33,377 nucleotides of DNA from Clostridiales bacterium (GCA_015055975.1 SVHF01000021.1:1-33377); one strand, 5' to 3'. Positions 23,627 to 31,562 are shown, numbered from the stretch's first letter. Numbers and translations: made by a program. The notes: generated by a model not told the origin, from the sequence alone.

Positions 23627-23660
23627 AGATATGAAGTAGGCGCAGCGATGCGCCTATTTT
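23627..23660 (+). terminator. Terminator within exact 34-nt repeat, copy 1
   Basis: TAGGCGCA and TGCGCCTA pair around a GCGA tetraloop, followed by TTTT. The whole 34-nt block is identical to 28420-28453, and the two copies bracket the surface-protein locus. Confidence 0.88.
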
Positions 23661-23755
23661 TCAGTTAAAAACAGTTATGTCTTAATGTGTAATTTTATCA
23701 TTTGCCAAAAACAAATACTTTTTTTGACAAATTTGCGGCTAAATATTAAGTTTTA

Positions 23756-23784
23756 TTATTACTGAATAATAATTCTTTTATAAT
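23756..23784 (+). promoter_or_regulatory. Probable promoter of the surface-protein gene
   Basis: TTATTA (23756-23761) and TATAAT (23779-23784) are 17 bases apart and end 34 bases before the start codon. A consensus TTGACA further upstream (23724-23729) lacks a good partner at 17 bases but could serve a second promoter. Confidence 0.45.
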
Positions 23785-23818
23785 AAAATTGAAAGTTCTT
23801 TGATTTTGAGAGGTATAT

Positions 23819-26800
23819 ATGACTAATAGCTTTGTTAGAAAAGTTACTATCGTTCTTGTTTTTATGGCTTTAATTGCCGGTATTATATTTGTTGGAGCAA
23901 TCGCATCTAAATCTCAAGAAGAAGTTTATGCTGCAGATGAATACACAATTCAGGTTACAGTAACTAGTTCATCATCGAGTATGTACGGATACGATATGAC
24001 ATATTACGATGTTACATTTGGAAGCAAAACGGGAAGAATTAATGGCTCAACTGGTAGTGTATCAATATCATCAACTACAAATGCAACTAGTCTTTCTTTT
24101 GCCACTCATGTAAGTATGTATGATTATGTTGGTAGTGGCTCAATAGGCGAAAATCAAACAATTACGCTTAAATATGATAATAACTTTTATGGAACAATTA
24201 CTTATTCTGCAGTAAGAGTAAAAAAAGACCCAACCGTTACAGCACCTACCGCAAAATCTAATTTAAAATACACAGGAAGCGCACAAGCGTTAGTTAATGC
24301 AGGTAGTACTGATGGTGGTACAATGCAATATAAACTAGATTCTGGTTCATATTCAACAAGCATTCCAACTGCTACAAATGCGGGCTCATATACTGTTTAT
24401 TACAAAGTAGTAGGAAACGATTTTTATAACGATTATGCAGAACATAGCGTTAGCGTTAGTATTGCAAAAGCAACAGCAAGCGTTACGGCACCTACTGCAA
24501 AATCTTTAACATATACAGGAAGTGCACAAGCTTTAGTTAACGCAGGTAGCACAAATTATGGTACTATACAATATAAACTAGGTTCTGGTTCATATTCAAC
24601 AACTATTCCAACTGCTACAAATGCGGGTTCATATACTGTGTATTATAAAGTTGATGGAACTAGCAATTATAACGGCTATTCAGAAAAGTCTGTTAATGTC
24701 ACAATTGCTAAAAAGAGCTTCACCCCAACAGTCAATATTACAGGTTGGACCTATGGAGATAGTGCAAATAGCCCTACAGTTAGTGGAAATACAAGTGGAG
24801 GGGCGGTTACATATACATATGCAACACAAGGATCTTCTTCATATTCTTCAACAGTTCCAACCAATGTTGGAAATTATACAGTGAAAGCAACAATTGCAGC
24901 TACAACAAACTATAATGAAGCAACAGCTACAAAGAATTTTAGTATATCTAAAAAGAGCTTTACTCCAACAGTCAATATTACGGGCTGGACATATGGCAAT
25001 AGCGCAAATAGCCCAACAGTTAGCGGAAATTCAAGTGGAGGATCGGTTACATATACATATGCAACACAAGGATCTTCTTCATATTCTTCAACAGTTCCAA
25101 CAAATGCAGGGAATTATACAGTAAAAGCTACAATTGCAGCTACATCAAATTACAATGAAGCAACTGCTACAAAGAATTTTTCTATTGCTAAAGCAAACGC
25201 TTCAATTAATCAAGCACCAACTGCAAAGTCTGATTTAAAATATAACGGAAGTGCTTTAGCCCTTATTAATGCAGGAAGCGCAAATGGCGGAACAATGCAA
25301 TATAAAGTGGGAAGCGGTTCATATTCTGCAACTATTCCAACTCAAGCAAATGTAGGAACATATTCTATTTATTACAAAGTAATTGGAGATTCAAATCATA
25401 ATGATTCAGCAGAAGCTGGCCCAATTGAAGTTACAATAGCAAAAGCAGACATAACAAATATTACATGTGTTCAAGATGGCCAAATTCAGTATAATGGCTC
25501 TGCACAGGCGCCACAATTAAATACATCAGCAGTTACGGTTAATAATCAACCTATAACATTTACTTATTCAAATTCAATTGATGGTCCATTTGCAGAATCA
25601 GTTACATTTACTGAAGTTAGCGAATATACTGCATATTATAAAGTTTCAGCTCCAAATCATAATGATGCAACAGGAAGCTTTAGTGTAGTTGTTATTAAAG
25701 GTGATCCTTCTATTACAGGATTAAGTGGAAAAGAAGGATTAAAGTATTTAGGTGTTAATCAAGACCTAATCACATCAGGCAGCACAAATGGTGGAACTTT
25801 ACAATATAAATTGGGAGATGGAGAATATTCAACAACTATTCCAAGTGCTAAAATCGTTGGTTCATATACTATCTACTACAAAGTAGTAGGAAATGATAGT
25901 TGGAATGATGTTCAAGAAGAATCACTTCAAGTATCAATTGCAAAAACAGATTTGGAAATAACTGCAAAAGATACTGTTATTACATATGGCGACGAGCCAA
26001 CAAATAGCGGAGTTAATTATTCTGGATTTGTTAATAACGAAACAAATGACGATTTAGGTGGTGCACTAGTTTTCGATTATAATTATGATCAATTTGGAAA
26101 TGTTGGTGTTTATACTATAAGCATTTTGGGATATACAAGTGATAACTATAACATTTCGTATGTATCTGGGAATTTAACAGTTAATCCTAAAGATATTGAA
26201 GTTACAATTGTTCCAAAAGAAAGTTCATATGGTGCAGAACCTGTTGAACTTGAATATTATATATCTTCTGGTGAAATAGTAAACGGAGATACAAACGTAT
26301 ATACCGTTACATGCTCAGTTACCGCTTCATCTGAAGTTGGAACATATGACATCGTAGGTACTGATACAAGTGAAAACTACAATGTAACATTTGTTGGTGG
26401 AGAAAATGCTTATTCAGTTACTCAACAACAACTAAGAATTATTGCAAATCCAAATACAATTATTTATGGAGATGCAGCAATTCATAATGGCGTAATATTT
26501 GAAGGATTCGTAAATGGGCAAACAGAAGCCGATTTAGGCGGTTCTATTGTGTATGCATATAGCTATAATCAATTTGATAATATAGGCAGCTATACAATTA
26601 CTCCAAGCGGTTATACGAGCGATGAATATCATATTGTGTTTGTCGATGGTGTATTAACAGTAAATCCAAAAGCGTTAGAAGTAACAATTACTCCAAAGAC
26701 AAGTGTATATAAAGAAGCAATTGAAGAATTAGAATATTCTTTAACATCTGGCGAAATAGTAAATGGAGATACAAATGTATATAGCGTAACATGTAATGTT

Positions 26801-27694
26801 ACAAGTGAATCAAATGCTGGAAGTTATAACATTTCAGGTGTTGTAAACAATAGTAATTATTCAGTTACGTTTATTAATGGTGAAAATGGATATGTAATTA
26901 CAAAGCGTCCAGTTGTATTGCAAGCTGATGATAAAGTTGGAAAATATGGCGAAGCTTTACCTCAATATACATTTACATTAAGTGAAGAAGTTGAGTCTTC
27001 TTCGTTAGAAGAAATCAAAAACAGAGTTGAATTTACAAGCTCAGCAAAAAATACAATTCCTGGAAAATATGTAATAAACGTAACATATAAGGATGGATTT
27101 AATAAAGATACTATATCTTTAAATTATAGCGTTGAGCTAAAAAATGCATTCGTAACTATTGAAGAAAATGAACAAAAATCAGAAGAAACAAAGAAAAAGG
27201 AAGAATCTGTTGATGTTCAATTTGAGGGCGTAGAAGATCCTTTTGATTATGATGTAAAAGTTTCTGCTGAAATTAGATCTGCAAATGCTTCTAGTGATGC
27301 GGGTATTAGTTATAAGACAATTGAAGAAAAATATGTAGATTCAAGAAGCGAAATCAATACAATCTACAGCGTAAAGTTGCTAAAGGTTGAAAATGTCGAT
27401 GGGACCGAGATATATGAAGTAATCGACGAAAATGACATTAAAGATGGTTTAATATTTGCTGTTAAAATGCCAGTTCCAGACGATTTAGAAGGTAGAAACT
27501 TCAGAATCTTACAAATAAGCAACGATAAAGATGAAGCAAAATATGTGGATTCTTCAAACGTTGATATAGAAGATGGCTTTGCTGTTGTTAAAACAGGAAG
27601 CTTAGATGATTTAGCGTTTGTTAGTTTAAAGCCAAATGAAGAAATGGATCATTTATCTTTCTGTATGGGATGTCCATTGTTAATTTTTGATTGA
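23819..27694 (+). CDS. Large secreted protein with Ig/MBG-like repeats, ending at an in-frame TGA before its membrane anchor
   Basis: The protein starts with a signal peptide (K-V-T then VLVFMALIAGIIFVGA, likely cut after VYA near residue 38); GAGAGGT precedes the ATG. After an N-terminal beta domain (~40-135) come modules of about 80 residues. Four are A-type (about 139-221, 222-299, 459-542, 631-714; L-K-Y-T-G-S-A-Q-A-L and Y-T-V-Y-Y-K-V). Two are nearly identical B-type (~299-378, 379-458). MBG-like pairs with I-x-Y-G-D and L-T-V-N-P-K follow (~715-1060). A charged region (~1100-1290) closes the ectodomain. The frame stops at TGA 27692-27694 but continues immediately into a hydrophobic anchor, so with one Trp codon this would be a 1530-residue anchored protein. 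It probably acts at the cell surface in adhesion or matrix binding; the ligand is unknown. Confidence 0.85.
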   Translation: MTNSFVRKVTIVLVFMALIAGIIFVGAIASKSQEEVYAADEYTIQVTVTSSSSSMYGYDMTYYDVTFGSKTGRINGSTGSVSISSTTNATSLSFATHVSMYDYVGSGSIGENQTITLKYDNNFYGTITYSAVRVKKDPTVTAPTAKSNLKYTGSAQALVNAGSTDGGTMQYKLDSGSYSTSIPTATNAGSYTVYYKVVGNDFYNDYAEHSVSVSIAKATASVTAPTAKSLTYTGSAQALVNAGSTNYGTIQYKLGSGSYSTTIPTATNAGSYTVYYKVDGTSNYNGYSEKSVNVTIAKKSFTPTVNITGWTYGDSANSPTVSGNTSGGAVTYTYATQGSSSYSSTVPTNVGNYTVKATIAATTNYNEATATKNFSISKKSFTPTVNITGWTYGNSANSPTVSGNSSGGSVTYTYATQGSSSYSSTVPTNAGNYTVKATIAATSNYNEATATKNFSIAKANASINQAPTAKSDLKYNGSALALINAGSANGGTMQYKVGSGSYSATIPTQANVGTYSIYYKVIGDSNHNDSAEAGPIEVTIAKADITNITCVQDGQIQYNGSAQAPQLNTSAVTVNNQPITFTYSNSIDGPFAESVTFTEVSEYTAYYKVSAPNHNDATGSFSVVVIKGDPSITGLSGKEGLKYLGVNQDLITSGSTNGGTLQYKLGDGEYSTTIPSAKIVGSYTIYYKVVGNDSWNDVQEESLQVSIAKTDLEITAKDTVITYGDEPTNSGVNYSGFVNNETNDDLGGALVFDYNYDQFGNVGVYTISILGYTSDNYNISYVSGNLTVNPKDIEVTIVPKESSYGAEPVELEYYISSGEIVNGDTNVYTVTCSVTASSEVGTYDIVGTDTSENYNVTFVGGENAYSVTQQQLRIIANPNTIIYGDAAIHNGVIFEGFVNGQTEADLGGSIVYAYSYNQFDNIGSYTITPSGYTSDEYHIVFVDGVLTVNPKALEVTITPKTSVYKEAIEELEYSLTSGEIVNGDTNVYSVTCNVTSESNAGSYNISGVVNNSNYSVTFINGENGYVITKRPVVLQADDKVGKYGEALPQYTFTLSEEVESSSLEEIKNRVEFTSSAKNTIPGKYVINVTYKDGFNKDTISLNYSVELKNAFVTIEENEQKSEETKKKEESVDVQFEGVEDPFDYDVKVSAEIRSANASSDAGISYKTIEEKYVDSRSEINTIYSVKLLKVENVDGTEIYEVIDENDIKDGLIFAVKMPVPDDLEGRNFRILQISNDKDEAKYVDSSNVDIEDGFAVVKTGSLDDLAFVSLKPNEEMDHLSFCMGCPLLIFD
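24711..25190 (+). repeat. Two tandem 240-bp repeats inside the surface-protein gene
   Basis: Units 24711-24950 and 24951-25190 are in exact 240-bp register and highly similar at DNA level; they encode the two 80-residue B-type modules. The low divergence implies recent duplication or gene conversion, so copy number may vary between strains. Confidence 0.85.
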
Positions 27695-27697
27695 ATA

Positions 27698-28411
27698 ATG
27701 CTTGCGTTATTAATCGTATATATTGCAACTAAGAAGAAAAAGGTTTTAGGCTTAATCGGAATGATTGCATCTGGAACTATGGTTGCATATGGAATCGTTG
27801 TATTATTTATGCATGTTTGCTATATAACAATAGCGGCGTTAGGAATAGATGTATTAATCTTCTTGGCTTTCTTGATTTTATTCCTAACAAAATATTTCAA
27901 AGATAAAAAGAAGGCACCAAAAGAAGAAATCAATAAAACAATAGAGGAAGTTTCAAAAGAGCAAGAAAAAGAGGCTGATAAGAACCACGAAAACGATAAT
28001 GATGAAAAGCAAGGAACAATATCTTTAAAAGAAAGTATGGATCTTGCAAAAACAACAGCTTCTTCTCATAAGTTTAACAAAGCATATATTTGTAATTATC
28101 TAAAAGGTAGAGAAGATATTGAACTATCTACAAGAGATAATTACACAAAGACAGGCTTGCCACTTGCGGATACTCACTATGTAATAAAAGACGGTAAGAG
28201 AATTTGCTTTGCATATGTTTACGAAACAGAAGGATCAATAATTCTGCTTGCAAAAATGGATTCGGATTATGCAAATAAGTTGAAACAAAAGCATGAAAAT
28301 ATCAACTTAAGTGCATTCCCAAAACAAAAGAATACTTGGTATAGCTTAATTATCGACGATACATATACAAAAGAAGAATTTGAACAAATTCTCGATGATA
28401 TTACAAAATAA
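27698..28411 (+). CDS. Membrane anchor plus YjbR-like cytoplasmic domain, continuation of the surface protein after TGA
   Basis: This frame lies in register with the surface-protein gene, one codon after its TGA. There is no ribosome-binding site before ATG 27698. The first residues continue a membrane helix begun upstream (CPLLIFD|..MLALLIVYIATKKKK), then two more helices follow (about 18-40 and 45-65) and a highly charged linker. Residues ~115-235 resemble MmcQ/YjbR proteins: D-T-H-Y-V-I-K-D-G-K-R-I-C-F-A-Y-V, I-I-L-L-A-K-M, and a late W-Y-S-L-I-I-D-D-T-Y-T-K-E-E. I think this is the C-terminal part of the same protein, split by a nonsense mutation, a sequencing error or regulated read-through. 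Independent translation is possible but poorly supported. The 34-nt terminator follows. Confidence 0.65.
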   Translation: MLALLIVYIATKKKKVLGLIGMIASGTMVAYGIVVLFMHVCYITIAALGIDVLIFLAFLILFLTKYFKDKKKAPKEEINKTIEEVSKEQEKEADKNHENDNDEKQGTISLKESMDLAKTTASSHKFNKAYICNYLKGREDIELSTRDNYTKTGLPLADTHYVIKDGKRICFAYVYETEGSIILLAKMDSDYANKLKQKHENINLSAFPKQKNTWYSLIIDDTYTKEEFEQILDDITK

Positions 28412-28419
28412 GAATAACA

Positions 28420-28453
28420 AGATATGAAGTAGGCGCAGCGATGCGCCTATTTT
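28420..28453 (+). terminator. Terminator within exact 34-nt repeat, copy 2
   Basis: Identical to 23627-23660, with the same 8-bp stem, GCGA tetraloop and TTTT tail. A second small hairpin (CCAAGT 28458-28463 with ACTTGG 28467-28472) follows at once. Confidence 0.88.
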
Positions 28454-28520
28454 GCTTCCAAGTATGACTTGGCCTTTATTTTTAAATACATATTTGCTAA
28501 CATAAAAATGTTAGGGGTAT

Positions 28521-28836
28521 ATGTTAAAAAAAATCAACATTCAATAAACTATTTATCATTTTTTCGATCTTGATACTCATCGCTAGTATCTATCTAGTTT
28601 TTATTCCTAACGCTACAGCTTATGCTGAAGATCCAGTTGTTATAAACTTTAAAATCGAAGAGTTTTGGAGGTTTTTTATGCGCTCGAAACCCCTATGTGT
28701 CTATCTCCCCGGACGCACCCTTCCAGCGATCCACTCATTATATTCCAGGTTTCTTCATCATAACGTCTGACTATTTATAATAACAACCTATAATTTAGTC
28801 GAAACTTACGACGGATATGCGGTAACTTTCGAGTGA
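28521..28836 (+). pseudogene. Frameshifted gene for a secreted protein
   Basis: ATG 28521, preceded by TTAGGGGT, opens M-L-K-K and runs into an A8 tract, after which this frame soon stops. Dropping one A joins it to a perfect signal peptide (FIIFSILILIASIYLVFIP then ATAYA-ED). Further on, protein-like sequence changes frame again: NPYVSISPDAPFQRSTHY in one frame near 28685-28740, then TTYNLVETYDGYAVTFE in another up to a TGA at 28834-28836. I read this as a decayed secreted-protein gene with at least two more frame changes, so simple phase variation is unlikely for the whole gene. The family is not recognised. Confidence 0.45.
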
Positions 28837-28855
28837 GGAGGCAATAAGATGATAA

Positions 28856-29074
28856 AAAGAGATCGACTTTGTTGTTAATTATTTTGATAAGAGAATTTAC
28901 ATTCAGTCAGCTTATAAAATGGATGGGGAAGACAATGCAATTTTTGAGCTTGACTCATTAACTCTAAACTACTACTTTAGTAATTTGGTTGATGGTCCAT
29001 GTTATTTTCCTTTGCAAATTTCATATGTATCAAAAAACGCTATGTTTTTCGTAGAAAAATATACAAAAAAATAA
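28856..29074 (+). pseudogene. C-terminal fragment of a DUF4143-type ATPase (relic)
   Basis: A frame open from 28856 to TAA 29072-29074 begins K-E-I-D-F-V-V-N-Y and continues K-R-I-Y-I-Q-S-A-Y-K-M, which I recognise from the C-terminal nuclease-like part of AAA/DUF4143 ATPases (E-V-D-F-V ... Y-I-Q-S-A). The ATPase part and most of the domain are missing, and an in-frame stop lies just upstream. A second relic with the same Y-I-Q-S-A-Y motif is at 31799-31986. The last ~35 residues do not match the family. Confidence 0.45.
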
Positions 29075-29121
29075 GGGTAAAAAAATCGTTCTAAAAAAGG
29101 CACAAAAAGTTTGAAAAACCC

Positions 29122-29151
29122 TTGACATACCTTTATTAAATATAGTAAATT
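29122..29151 (+). promoter_or_regulatory. Promoter of the tRNA array
   Basis: A consensus TTGACA (29122-29127) is followed after 17-18 bases by a weak -10 (TAAATT at 29146-29151), ending 18 bases before the first tRNA. No other candidate lies before the array. Confidence 0.55.
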
Positions 29152-29169
29152 ATATTCGTTGCGAAACAC

Positions 29170-29245
29170 CGGGGTGTAGCGCAGTTGGTAGCGCGCATGG
29201 TTTGGGACCATGATGCCGGGAGTTCGAGTCTCTTCACCCCGACCA
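29170..29245 (+). tRNA. tRNA-Pro (TGG)
   Basis: Acceptor stem CGGGGTG/CACCCCG, anticodon stem CATGG/CCATG with loop TTTGGGA (anticodon TGG), T-loop TTCGAGT, encoded ACCA end. First of six tRNAs in the array. Confidence 0.96.
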
Positions 29246-29266
29246 ACAAAAAAATAAAATGATTGT

Positions 29267-29343
29267 GGGCCATTAGCTCAGTTGGTTAGAGCAACCGGCT
29301 CATAACCGGTCGGTCCAAGGTTCGAGTCCTTGATGGCCCACCA
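29267..29343 (+). tRNA. tRNA-Met or tRNA-Ile2 (CAT)
   Basis: Acceptor GGGCCAT/ATGGCCC, anticodon stem ACCGG/CCGGT with loop CTCATAA (anticodon CAT), encoded ACCA. It is not an initiator by its G1-C72 pair. Elongator Met and lysidine-modified Ile2 cannot be separated with certainty from sequence alone. Confidence 0.93.
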
Positions 29344-29378
29344 AATGAAACTTAAATAGTCAATAAATATAACCTTAT

Positions 29379-29455
29379 GGCTCGTTAGTTCAGCTGGTTA
29401 GAACGCCTGCCTGTCACGCAGGAGGTCAGCGGTTCAAGTCCGCTACGAGTCGCCA
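29379..29455 (+). tRNA. tRNA-Asp (GTC)
   Basis: Acceptor GGCTCGT/ACGAGTC (one G-T pair), anticodon stem CCTGC/GCAGG with loop CTGTCAC (anticodon GTC), T-loop TTCAAGT, encoded GCCA. Confidence 0.96.
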
Positions 29456-29482
29456 TTAATTTGGGTTCAGATCCCTGAACTT

Positions 29483-29558
29483 GCCTCGGTAGCTCAGTCG
29501 GTAGAGCAGGGGACTGAAAATCCCCGTGTCGGTGGTTCGATTCCGCCCCGAGGCACCA
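29483..29558 (+). tRNA. tRNA-Phe (GAA)
   Basis: Acceptor GCCTCGG/CCGAGGC, anticodon stem GGGGA/TCCCC with loop CTGAAAA (anticodon GAA), encoded ACCA. Confidence 0.96.
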
Positions 29559-29594
29559 TTAAATGGACTTAGGTTATAATATATATAATAAGAT

Positions 29595-29670
29595 GCTGGT
29601 GTAGCTCAATTGGCAGAGCAGCTGATTTGTAATCAGCAGGTTGTTGGTTCGATTCCGATCACCAGCTCCA
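29595..29670 (+). tRNA. tRNA-Thr (TGT)
   Basis: Acceptor GCTGGTG/CACCAGC, anticodon stem GCTGA/TCAGC with loop TTTGTAA (anticodon TGT), encoded TCCA. Confidence 0.96.
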
Positions 29671-29681
29671 TTTTATTATTT

Positions 29682-29766
29682 GGGTAGGTTCCCGAGCGGC
29701 CAATGGGAGCAGACTGTAAATCTGCCGACTCTGTCTTCGATGGTTCGAATCCATCCCTGCCCACCA
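29682..29766 (+). tRNA. tRNA-Tyr (GTA)
   Basis: Acceptor GGGTAGG/CCTGCCC, anticodon stem GCAGA/TCTGC with loop CTGTAAA (anticodon GTA), and a long class II variable arm, encoded ACCA. Last tRNA of the array. Confidence 0.96.
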
Positions 29767-29778
29767 TTAAAGAACAAT

Positions 29779-29811
29779 AGGTTTGATACCGTTTGGTGTT
29801 AAACCTTTTTT
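29779..29811 (+). terminator. Terminator of the tRNA array
   Basis: A 12-bp stem (29779-29790 with 29795-29806, outer pairs AGGTTT/AAACCT, two wobble pairs) with a GTTT loop is followed by TTTTTT. It lies 12 bases after tRNA-Tyr. Confidence 0.85.
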
Positions 29812-30156
29812 CTTTGTCTAAAATCAAAAAATGGCTTAATTGAGCCAAATTGATATTTATTAATAATGTTCTTAGTATTGCTTTGTATTAATTAGCTAGT
29901 CCTAAGCCAATAAAAATGGTATCCAAACAAATTGGAATGTATAAATCTAATGATTGTTTGGTTTTAGTTATATATTTAGATAAATAGAAGAACGCTTCGC
30001 GTTTTTTTCTTTTTACGTCAATTTTTATGTTTTGAAAAGTAAGTTTAAAAACCCAAACAAATTGCCCAAAAAAAACCTAAACGAATTATCAAAAAAAGCC
30101 TAAATAAAAACTTGAAAAAAGCCGAAATGAATGCTACAATACAATTGGTGATAGAT
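29812..30156 (+). other. Gene-free stretch with a second hairpin and A-rich degenerate repeats
   Basis: No gene is seen. A small hairpin AGAACGC-TTC-GCGTTTT (29989-30005) with a T-run looks like another terminator, though no gene leads into it. From about 30047 to 30135 there are roughly four degenerate units of 20-24 bases, each an A-run followed by a CCTAAA or CCCAAA-like block, running into the 5' end of the next gene. Confidence 0.5.
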
Positions 30157-31449
30157 ATGCAAAACGATAGAAAGTATTATAAGAGAATTTCAGATAAAGT
30201 TTTAGAGTTAAAATTAAGGGCATTCGGTGCTACAAATATAGTTGGTCCTAAATGGTGCGGAAAGACCGAAACAGCACTACAAAAAGCTAAAAGTAAAATA
30301 ATGCTTCAAAAAGATCCTAATAAAGAAGGGTTAATATATACAGCTAAAATCAATCCATCTGTATTACTTGATGGAGAGAAGCCGAGATTGATAGATGAAT
30401 GGCAAGATGCACCTGAATTATGGGATGCCGTAAGAAGTTATTGTGATGAAAATCATTTTAGAGGTCAATTTATACTTACAGGTTCAACGTCAAGAGATGT
30501 AAAAACAAGCCATACAGGTACAGGAAGAATATCTACTATGAAAATGTATCCTATGAGTTTATATGAATCATTAGAATCTAATGGTAGTGTTTCACTTAGT
30601 GATTTATTTGATGGTAAGGAAAGACTTGAACGTGGTTGCCAGTCAAACTTAAAAATAGAAGATATTATTTTTGCTGCATGTAGGGGTGGATGGCCAGAAA
30701 GTGTATTGTTTGATGATAAAGAAGCTCAACTCACTATACCAAAAGATTATTTTCAACAAATATATACTAAAGATATGTTTAATGTTGATAACGTAAAAAG
30801 AAACCCTCAGACTATGAAGGCAGTATTAAGAAGCTATGCAAGAAATATATCTACATTAGCTAAAAAGGTTAGTATACTTGAGGATGTTAATTCAACAAAT
30901 AGTATATCTGATGCAACGCTTGATGATTATATTTCTGTGCTTGAAAAGTTATATATAGTAGAAGATATGAATGGATGGTGCCCATCAATTCGTTCCAAAA
31001 CTGCTATGAGAAGCGGAAGAAAAAGAGAATTTGTTGATCCTTCAATTGCTGTCGCAGCACAGGGAGGATCTCCAAAACTATACAATACTGACTTAAAATC
31101 ATTTGGTTTTATTTTTGAAACATTATGCATTAGAGATTTAAAAGTGTATTCCCAAGCTTTCAATGCTGAAATATCATATTACCATGATAACTTAGGTCTT
31201 GAAGCAGATTGTGTGCTACATTTGGATGATGGAAGATATGCGCTGATTGAATTCAAATTGGGAAGTGCTGAGATAGATGACGGAGCAAATAGTTTAAATG
31301 AACTTGAAAGATTGATTATCGAGCATAATAACAAAGACAATAATAAAATTAGAATTCCAGACTTAAAAATTGTAATAACAGGAACACAATATGGGTATAG
31401 AAGAGATGATGGTGTTTTTGTCATTCCAATTGGTTGTTTAAAAGATTAA
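30157..31449 (+). CDS. AAA_14/DUF4143 ATPase
   Basis: The start at ATG 30157 is preferred: GGTGA lies five bases upstream, and the product then begins MQNDRKYYKRISDKVLELKL, as I recall for homologues. An in-frame TTG at 30112 lies in A-rich repeats. The 430-residue protein has Walker A GPKWCGKT (30-37), Walker B PRLIDEWQ (77-83), sensor FILTGS (105-110) and a LYESLES block, then a winged-helix-like middle. The C-terminal DUF4143 region has a PD-(D/E)XK-like end: L-E-A-D-C-V-L and Y-A-L-I-E-F-K-L-G. The cellular role of this common family is unknown; it is often considered mobile or defence-linked. Here it stands alone after the tRNA array, with relics of related genes on both sides. Confidence 0.9.
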   Translation: MQNDRKYYKRISDKVLELKLRAFGATNIVGPKWCGKTETALQKAKSKIMLQKDPNKEGLIYTAKINPSVLLDGEKPRLIDEWQDAPELWDAVRSYCDENHFRGQFILTGSTSRDVKTSHTGTGRISTMKMYPMSLYESLESNGSVSLSDLFDGKERLERGCQSNLKIEDIIFAACRGGWPESVLFDDKEAQLTIPKDYFQQIYTKDMFNVDNVKRNPQTMKAVLRSYARNISTLAKKVSILEDVNSTNSISDATLDDYISVLEKLYIVEDMNGWCPSIRSKTAMRSGRKREFVDPSIAVAAQGGSPKLYNTDLKSFGFIFETLCIRDLKVYSQAFNAEISYYHDNLGLEADCVLHLDDGRYALIEFKLGSAEIDDGANSLNELERLIIEHNNKDNNKIRIPDLKIVITGTQYGYRRDDGVFVIPIGCLKD

Positions 31450-31458
31450 ATAGTTGAA

Positions 31459-31492
31459 ATGTTTCGAGTGGGCAACCCTCAGGTCCACCATA
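31459..31492 (+). pseudogene. tRNA 3'-end-like relic
   Basis: The stretch contains TTTCGAGT (a T-loop-like sequence) and ends in GGTCCACCAT, like the 3' half of a tRNA with encoded CCA. Stems do not pair well. The bases after it (about 31492-31525) resemble those after tRNA-Tyr at 29766-29795, including a TTTGATAC-x-GTTT block, which suggests a decayed duplicate of the end of the tRNA array. Confidence 0.35.
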
Positions 31493-31562
31493 ACGAATAG
31501 TATATTTGATACGGTTTTGTTTTTGATGGAACTGGCTTAGTTAAGCCGTAAATTAAATATTT

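Noticed and set aside
24621-25124. Two out-of-frame plus-strand open frames within the surface-protein repeats
   Set aside because: They are by-products of the repeated DNA; their near-identical translations follow the 240-bp tandem repeat and they have no start signals.
27692-27694. TGA recoded as tryptophan throughout the genome
   Set aside because: Long core genes such as cmk, ispH/rpsA and hsdR have no internal TGA and use TGG for Trp. The gene ending at 13808 uses TGA directly before a strong AAGGAGG, so TGA acts as a stop.
29633-29848. Minus-strand frame of 71 residues over tRNA-Thr and tRNA-Tyr
   Set aside because: It is the well-known false protein (DGFEPSKTESADLQS type) produced by reading antisense to tRNA genes.
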